A stretch of DNA of 64,000 bases from JBDHAC01 sp039588215 (GTDB taxonomy: Bacteria > Gemmatimonadota > Gemmatimonadetes > Palauibacterales > Palauibacteraceae). Location: contig JBDHAD010000042.1 in assembly GCA_039588215.1 (NCBI GenBank), positions 1 to 64,000 on the forward strand, in the 5' to 3' direction. Below are positions 59,110 to 64,000 of the stretch, piece by piece. The notes beneath the pieces are model-generated. The model searched no databases, was not told the DNA's origin, and saw only the letters and a list, made by a program, of their open reading frames with translations. Position numbers and translations under genes: made by a program. The first letter of the stretch is position 1. Each line of letters starts with the position of its first letter.

Positions 59110-60383
59110 TCAGGCTTCCTTGCGCTCCGGCTCGGGCTCGAGGATCAGCAGCGGTTGTGTTCGCTCGGTGATGGTCTCCTTCGTGACCACGACCTCGCGC
59201 ACGTCCATGCGGCTGGGGAGGTCGAACATCACCTCCAGCATGACCTGCTCGAGCACGGCCCGAAGACCGCGAGCGCCAGTGCCGCGATCGATTGAGGCCT
59301 TGGCGATCTCGCGCAGCGCCTCGGGGTCGAAGGTGAGACCCACGCCCTCGAGCTCGAACATCTTCGTGTACTGTTTGATGAGCGCGTTCTTGGGTCTCTG
59401 CAGGATCTCGACGAGCGAGTCCTCATCCAGGTCGTGTAGGGACACGAGCACGGGCAGCCGGCCCACGAGCTCGGGGATGAGCCCGTATCGCAGCAGGTCC
59501 TCAGGCTCCACGTGGACCAGGATGCTGTCTTCGTCGGCGAACCCCGTCGGGCGTTCGTCAGTGTCCCGGAACCCGATCTGACGCTTGCCCTGGCGCTCCT
59601 CGATGATGTCCTCGAGACCATCGAATGCACCCCCGCAGAGGAACAGGATGTTCTTGGTGTCGATCTGGATGTACTCCTGCTGCGGGTGCTTCCGACCGCC
59701 TTGCGGCGGCACCGAGGCCACCGTTCCTTCGAGGATCTTGAGCAGAGCCTGTTGCACGCCCTCACCAGATACGTCGCGTGTGATCGACGGATTGTCGGCC
59801 TTGCGCGCGACCTTGTCGATCTCGTCGATGTAGACGATCCCGCGCTCGCATTCTGCGACGTTGTACTCGCCCGCCTGGAGCAGCCGGACCAGGATGTTCT
59901 CCACATCCTCTCCCACGTAACCTGCTTCCGTGAGCGTGGTTGCGTCGGCGATCGTGAACGGAACCTGGAGGATACGGGCGAGTGTCTGAGCGAGTAGCGT
60001 CTTACCCACGCCGGTCGGGCCGAGAAGCATGATGTTCGACTTCTCGATCTCGACCTCGTCTACCAAGTTGCGGTGGTTAATGCGCTTGTAGTGGTTGTAA
60101 ACGGCGACGGAGAGCGTCTTCTTGGCGAGTTCCTGGCCGATCACGTAGAGGTCGAGGACCTCCTTGATCTCGGCGAGAGGTCGAGGACCTCCTTGATCTC
60201 GGCGGGCGTGGGAATCTCCGTAAAGCGGCCTACCGCCTCACGATCCTCCTCCTCGGCAAGGATTTCGTTGCATAGCGCGATGCACTCGTTGCAGATATAG
60301 ACGTTGGGCCCAGAAATGAACTTCTTGACCGCGTCCTTGGACTTCCCGCAGAAAGAGCAGCGCAGGTGCTTGTCGCTTGGCAT
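59110..60383 (-). pseudogene. clpX: Clp protease ATPase ClpX, interrupted by a 29-bp tandem duplication
   Basis: Unfoldase that delivers substrates to ClpP. The first ORF (60383-60141, 80 residues) has the zinc domain CSFCGKSKDAVKKF..CNEC and reads into IKEVLDL, then off frame. The second ORF (60144-59110, 344 residues) restarts at GTG with VIGQELAKKTLSVAVYNH and carries Walker A GPTGVGKTLLAQTLA, pore TEAGYVGEDVEN, Walker B IVYIDEIDK, the IGF loop in KRQIGFRD and sensor RGTGARGLRAVLEQ. Removing one 29-bp copy (60147-60204) restores EVLDLYVIGQ, the normal family sequence. Stop and restart overlap as GTGA. See findings for a possible two-cistron reading. Confidence 0.85.
60147..60204 (-). repeat. 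perfect 29-bp tandem duplication inside clpX
   Basis: Copies at 60147-60175 and 60176-60204 are identical. 29 is not a multiple of 3, so the frame breaks. Each copy contains, on the coding strand, AAGGAGGT, a perfect ribosome-binding sequence. Confidence 0.95.
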
Positions 60384-60525
60384 CTTCGCCCTATGGCTCC
60401 GGTTTCGGTCCTCTAGACTCGTCTACCTGCCAGATGTGTTCCAGCGAAACTTCGCCAACAGTGGAACCCAGCGGTAGCCCGGTCGGCCGACGACTGACTT
60501 TTCAGTGGTCGACAGGCGCGCCCGC

Positions 60526-61158
60526 CTATTCGACTTCCTCGACTTCCGGCTTCCCGTTCTCGCCCCCGACCTCGACCTGCCGCTCGACCACCCTGTCGAT
60601 GAGTCCGTACTCGACGGCTTCGGGGGGCGACATGAACCGGTCGCGGTCGACATCCTCCTGCACCTGTTCGAGAGACTGCCCCGTGTGCTTCGCGAGGAGG
60701 TCGTTCAGCCGCTCGCGCGCGTACAGGATCTCTTTTGCCTGAATCTCGATGTCCGCCGCCGTACCGGACGATCCGCCCGACGGCTGATGGATCATGATCC
60801 GCGAATTGGGTAACGCAGTTCGCTTCCCCGGTGTGCCCGCTGCGAGGAGGAAGGCGCCCATGGAGGCCGCCATCCCCATGCACGTCGTGGCGACCGGAGC
60901 CGTGCAAAACTGGATGGTGTCATAGATCGCGAGCCCCGCGTACACGTTACCACCCGGGCAATTGATGTAGATGTGGATGTCCCGCTCGGGGTTCTCGGCC
61001 TGCAGGAACAGCAGCTGCGCGATCACGATGTTCGCGACATCGTCGCTGATCGGAGTGCCGAGGAACACGATCCGGTCCATCAAGAGCCGCGAGAAGATGT
61101 CGTACGTCCGCTCGCCGCGACCCGACCGCTCTATCACATAAGGGGCGTACAGGGGCAT
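60526..61158 (-). CDS. clpP: ATP-dependent Clp protease proteolytic subunit
   Basis: 210 residues. Catalytic Ser in TTCMGMAASMGAFLLAAG, His in NSRIMIHQPSGGSSG, Asp in DVDRDRFMSPPEA. Also YINCPGGNVYAGLAIYDT and DIEIQAKEILYARERLN. The C-terminal acidic tail (EVGGENGKPEVEEVE) is longer than usual. ATG 61158 with GCGAGGA. 142 bp separate it from clpX. Part of tig-clpP-clpX. Confidence 0.96.
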   Translation of the reverse strand: MPLYAPYVIERSGRGERTYDIFSRLLMDRIVFLGTPISDDVANIVIAQLLFLQAENPERDIHIYINCPGGNVYAGLAIYDTIQFCTAPVATTCMGMAASMGAFLLAAGTPGKRTALPNSRIMIHQPSGGSSGTAADIEIQAKEILYARERLNDLLAKHTGQSLEQVQEDVDRDRFMSPPEAVEYGLIDRVVERQVEVGGENGKPEVEEVE

Positions 61159-61253
61159 GAATCCTCGCTTCCGTTGTCTCGTTTCGCCTTCGAACTCCCT
61201 TTACATACCTTTACGTACACTGGCTGCTTGGGCGGTTTCCCGGGAAGCGACGG

Positions 61254-62522
61254 TCATTCGATCGTTGACTGCGACGCAAGGAGATCGAACGCCTTGTCCG
61301 TCGCGATCTGTTGTCGGAGAGCGTCGAGGCGCTTCTCCCTCGCGAGCCGTTTCCTCACCTCCGCCGCGCTCAGACCCCCTCGCTCTCCAAGGGCCTGAAG
61401 TCGCTCCTCCACATCCGCCTCCGAAGCCGCAAGACCTTCGGAATCGATCAGCCGCTCGAGGATGAGATCGCGCTTGATCTGTCGTTCGACGGCCGGGCCC
61501 AGCGTCTGGCGGGCCTTCTCCACCTCATCGGCCGGGGCGTCCTCCGGGGCCTCGATAACGCGATCAAGATAACGCTCCACGAGACTCGGTGGCACCTCGA
61601 ACGCGTTCGCTTCGATCACGGAATCGATCAATCGTTCGCGGACGACATCCTCCGCTTCCCGTTCACGGTGCTTCACGAGATCCTCGTTCACGGCTTTGCG
61701 GAGCGCGTCGATGGATTCGAAGTCCCCCACCGCTCTCGCGAGGTCATCGTCCAGCTCCGGGAGGCGCTTCGTCTTCACATCCAACAGCTCGATCCTCAGC
61801 TCGCGGACCGTTCCCGCGAGCTCGGGAGTGTCGAAGTCGTCGGGGTACGTCACCTGGAACGTGCCGTCGTGCCCCGGCTCGAGAGAGCGGATGGCATCTT
61901 CGACGTCTGGAATCGCGAGCCCCGCGCCCAACTCGAAGCGGTACGGCTTCCGATCCTCGTCTTCCTCCTCCTCGTCCGGTTGTCGGATAAGGACGGACAC
62001 TACGTCACCCTCATCCGCTTTTCGATCCACCGGCTCCAGGATCGCCTCATCCGCGCGCATCCGCTCGAGGATCTCATCGATCTCCTCGTCTCCGACCGAG
62101 ACTTCCGGACGCTCGATGCGAAAACCGCCTAACCGCGCGAGCTCCAACTCGGGCATGACCTCGACCTCGACCTGAAAGGTGAGGCTCTCGCCCGCCTCGT
62201 ATTGGATATCTCCTACGACCGGTTCACCGATCGGGTGGAGCTCGTGGGTGCGGATGGCCTCCCGAAACCCCTCCTGGAGGACCGACGAGAGGACCTCCTG
62301 GTCGATCGTGGCTCCGTAGCGCTCTTCAATGACACGCTGCGGGATCTTTCCTTTGCGGAAGCCCTTGATCTTGGCCCGGCGCGCGAGCTTCTTCGCTTCT
62401 CGCTGGCGCGCCGCGCGCAGATGCTTGGGTGCGACGGTCACGGTGAGCCGGCGTTTCCAAGCCGCTTCCTCCTCGACGGCAACCTGAAACGGGCTCTCGG
62501 GGCGCTCGGTTTCTGGGCTCAT
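61254..62522 (-). CDS. tig: trigger factor chaperone
   Basis: 422 residues from ATG 62522; the open frame continues upstream into the tRNA and is not used. Ribosome-binding loop KIKGFRKGKIPQRVIEERYG (GFRxGxxP signature). A PPIase-like FKBP domain follows (~165-250, DEGDVVSVLIRQPDEEEEDE with an acidic insert), then the helical C-terminal arms (VERYLDRVIEAPEDAP to ALRQQIATDKAF). Co-translational folding. 95 bp before clpP. Confidence 0.93.
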   Translation of the reverse strand: MSPETERPESPFQVAVEEEAAWKRRLTVTVAPKHLRAARQREAKKLARRAKIKGFRKGKIPQRVIEERYGATIDQEVLSSVLQEGFREAIRTHELHPIGEPVVGDIQYEAGESLTFQVEVEVMPELELARLGGFRIERPEVSVGDEEIDEILERMRADEAILEPVDRKADEGDVVSVLIRQPDEEEEDEDRKPYRFELGAGLAIPDVEDAIRSLEPGHDGTFQVTYPDDFDTPELAGTVRELRIELLDVKTKRLPELDDDLARAVGDFESIDALRKAVNEDLVKHREREAEDVVRERLIDSVIEANAFEVPPSLVERYLDRVIEAPEDAPADEVEKARQTLGPAVERQIKRDLILERLIDSEGLAASEADVEERLQALGERGGLSAAEVRKRLAREKRLDALRQQIATDKAFDLLASQSTIE

Positions 62523-62592
62523 AGGCCCGGGGGACTGTGGATCGCTCACCTGTGTCCGCGTTCGCTGTTGGCTGAGTATTCCTGGGCGCTCA

Positions 62593-62676
62593 TGCGAAAG
62601 GGGGGACTCGAACCCCCACGGCCCGAAGGCCACCAGCTCCTAAGGCTGGCGCGTCTGCCGATTCCGCCACTTTCGC
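62593..62676 (-). tRNA. tRNA-Leu (anticodon UAG)
   Basis: Acceptor stem GCGAAAG/CTTTCGC, discriminator A, anticodon stem CCAGC/GCTGG with loop CTTAGGA (anticodon UAG, reads CUA), a long variable arm TGGCCTTCGGGCCGT, and TPsiC GGGGGTTCGAGTCCCCC. All features of a class II leucine tRNA. CCA is not encoded. Lies 70 bp upstream of tig. Confidence 0.96.
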
Positions 62677-62777
62677 GTGCTGCCGCTTCTGCCTGTCCTG
62701 CCTGGTGATCTCCGATTTTCGGGTGCTTTCGGTTTCCGCCGAGTGTGCGGGTTTGGTGTGCGGTTTCTTCGTTGGCA

Positions 62778-63463
62778 TCACCGTACCTCCCGCAGCTCGA
62801 ACCCGTGCGTCACGACACGCAGGACAGTCTCCGAGTCCGGCCGTTGGTACGCAACCTTGAGCGCGTCGAGGCTCGACCAGCCTCCGGCCTGCGCCACGTC
62901 CACGTCAGGCAGACCCTTCCGCGCCGTCGCCCACAAGCGCCGGTAAGCGTGCCACAAGGTCCCCTCAAGCGGTTCGAGCCCGGCCAGGTTCTCAGCCCTC
63001 ACTAGCCAACATGAGGCCTGCTGGTAGCGCACAGGAACCGTCTCATCCTTGGGCGAAGGAAACAGCCAACCGGGACCGACGGCCTGCCGTTTCGTAAGCG
63101 CCGCCTCGATCGCCTCTCGGACCTTCCCGCTGATGGGGCAGACCAGCGCTTGCCCTGCTTGTCGAAGTCCTCGCTCCACGTGATCGAGCCCCAAGGGGCT
63201 TCGGGCGTCGCCGTGAGCTTGATGTCCTCGGCTCGCAACGAGCAGACCGCTGTGATGCGCCTCAGGGTCCCGACCACGATCTCGAACAGTTCGGGTAGGT
63301 GGGACTCAACCGACTCGCGGCGTCCGTTCCACTCCAGACGCATCGGAATCTGACGATAGACCTCTCGGACCCTGTCCACGCGATCATGCGTGGCGACGTT
63401 CCGCTTCGGGTTGCGGTTCGTCGGGACGGGCAGCCCTCGGGTGGGGGAGCGGCGGTGCGGCAA
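62778..63463 (-). pseudogene. decayed tyrosine recombinase/integrase
   Basis: N-terminally truncated and frameshifted. The upstream piece (63463-63002 frame) has LFEIVVGTLRRITAVCSLRAEDI (catalytic Arg region) and WSEDFDKQGKRWSAP. The downstream piece (63194-62778 frame) continues PISGKVREAIEAALTKRQ, LWHAYRRLWATA (His..Arg), GGW and VAYQRPD (Tyr). One extra C in TCTGCCCCATC would join them. The core-binding domain is missing. It sits 101 bp from tRNA-Leu, a common integration target. Confidence 0.7.
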
Positions 63464-63749
63464 AGAGCGAGGGCTGATCTTTGGGACGCGGAACTACCCC
63501 GATTTCATCATCACCGCACCGTATCTGATCGCGATCGAGTACAAGAAGAGCCCCAACGCCTCGCTAGTGAAGCAGCTTATTGGTCAGTCGATTGTGCATA
63601 CGCTCTCGGAAGAGTTCGATTTCGTCTACTGCGTGTTTCATGATGAGAGCAAGGGGAAGAAGATTACGAAGTCCGTTGGCAACGAGGCCGAGAGCACGAT
63701 CATCAAGAAAATGCGAGACGAATTCAACCTGTACCTCCGGTTCGTCTAG
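63390..63749 (+). CDS. PD-(D/E)XK-like nuclease fragment
   Basis: 119 residues from GTG 63390; only the part from about residue 26 looks real, the rest lies opposite the integrase remnant. Core motif NYPDFIITAPYLIAIEYKKS fits PD-Xn-(E)XK, with a following Q-rich KQLIGQSIVHTL helix and FDFVYCVFHDES strand. Restriction or repair nucleases share this fold. No methylase is adjacent. Probably a truncated accessory gene from the same mobile unit. Confidence 0.5.
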   Translation: MATFRFGLRFVGTGSPRVGERRCGKERGLIFGTRNYPDFIITAPYLIAIEYKKSPNASLVKQLIGQSIVHTLSEEFDFVYCVFHDESKGKKITKSVGNEAESTIIKKMRDEFNLYLRFV

Positions 63750-63921
63750 CCCCTCTGCTCGTCGAGGACTGGGGAGCGGTTGGCGGCAGCCGCGCCCTCC
63801 CCGGCTGGGTCTGGGACGCACGAGACGGCTAGGTCTAAGTCACAGGATGGTTGTTCACCGGAAGCCGACGAGTAAGCTGGAGGTGTTCGAAGCCTCACCC
63901 ACAGCCACAGGAGGTACCCCC

Positions 63922-64000
63922 ATGCGTGCGCTCACCCTCGCTTCGCTAGCTCTCCTCGTCGCCACCCCGGCAGCGGCGCAACACTGGACCGCGGAGGAAC
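63922..64000 (+). CDS. start of a secreted protein (3' cut by window edge)
   Basis: ATG 63922 has AGGAGG (63909-63914) at 7 nt. The product begins with a Sec signal peptide ALTLASLALLVATPAAAQ and a likely cleavage after AAA-Q. Only ~26 residues are visible, so no family can be named. Confidence 0.7.
   Translation, partial: MRALTLASLALLVATPAAAQHWTAEE

Noticed and set aside
62590..62781. 63-codon minus-strand frame running through tRNA-Leu
   Set aside because: The C-terminal part is simply translated tRNA-Leu sequence, a known false ORF type. The GTGA contact with the integrase stop is probably coincidental.
1..64000. CRISPR array, complete insertion sequence, rRNA operon or replication origin
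   Set aside because: No regularly spaced repeats, transposase, rRNA or DnaA-box cluster was seen.

Overview
The window is a 64 kb, high-GC stretch of a Gram-negative chromosome. It encodes a PilQ secretin, a TonB protein, MtgA and a complete type IV pilus machine. The gene set and order, with CysO/MoeZ-type sulfur transfer, a DbpA-domain pseudo-helicase and a tig-clpP-clpX-engB block, look most like Gemmatimonadota. That assignment is inference from general knowledge and was not tested. No plasmid or phage core is visible. The only mobile-element traces are at the right end.

Layout. 1-20 kb is general metabolism and envelope: a PspA-like fragment, two sodium symporters (SSS and AGCS), MtgA, a K+ channel with an RCK domain, HU, a DEAD-box-like protein that has lost its catalytic motifs, a class V aminotransferase plus SerA, a CysO-MoeZ pair, Rpe, Kbl and Tdh (threonine catabolism), TonB and a histidine phosphatase. 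19.7-45 kb is one pilus and DNA-uptake island: a ComEA-like double-HhH protein, PilB, PilT and PilC, a first minor-pilin operon, PilS/PilR, major pilin A1, a YfhO-family membrane protein, pilin A2, a second minor-pilin operon, and PilM-N-O-P-Q. 45-52.7 kb is a tightly overlapped chain aroC-aroK-topA-xerC-hslV-hslU. 52.9-57 kb holds argF, gcvT, a mogA-like gene and an orphan sigma54 activator. 57-62.7 kb (minus strand) holds a Ca/Na antiporter, engB, clpX (interrupted), clpP, tig and tRNA-Leu(UAG). 62.8-64 kb has a decayed integrase, a PD-(D/E)XK-like nuclease fragment and the start of a secreted protein.

How it works together. PilS/PilR is a sigma54 two-component system. Good -24/-12 elements (GGCAC[C/G]-N4-TTGC) lie upstream of pilC, pilin A1 and pilin A2, and a weaker one lies before the first minor-pilin operon. 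This suggests a local PilSR-sigma54 regulon. pilMNOPQ instead has a sigma70-like promoter overlapped by an 8-bp dyad.

Most notable observations: (1) clpX carries a perfect 29-bp tandem duplication. It splits the gene into a zinc-domain peptide and a zinc-domain-less AAA+ ORF joined by a GTGA overlap, with a duplicated AAGGAGGT ahead of the second ORF. (2) A strongly paired, possibly undescribed RNA element lies between pilC and the first minor-pilin operon, next to an exact 19-bp tandem duplication. (3) There are three or four local sigma54 promoters. (4) A 34-codon Arg-rich ORF links two pilin genes through ATGA overlaps at both ends. (5) The degenerate helicase keeps a DbpA RNA-binding domain. 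Single-base disruptions in fimT and the integrase both sit in 4-nt G/C homopolymers, so sequencing or assembly error must be excluded for them, and the same doubt applies to clpX.
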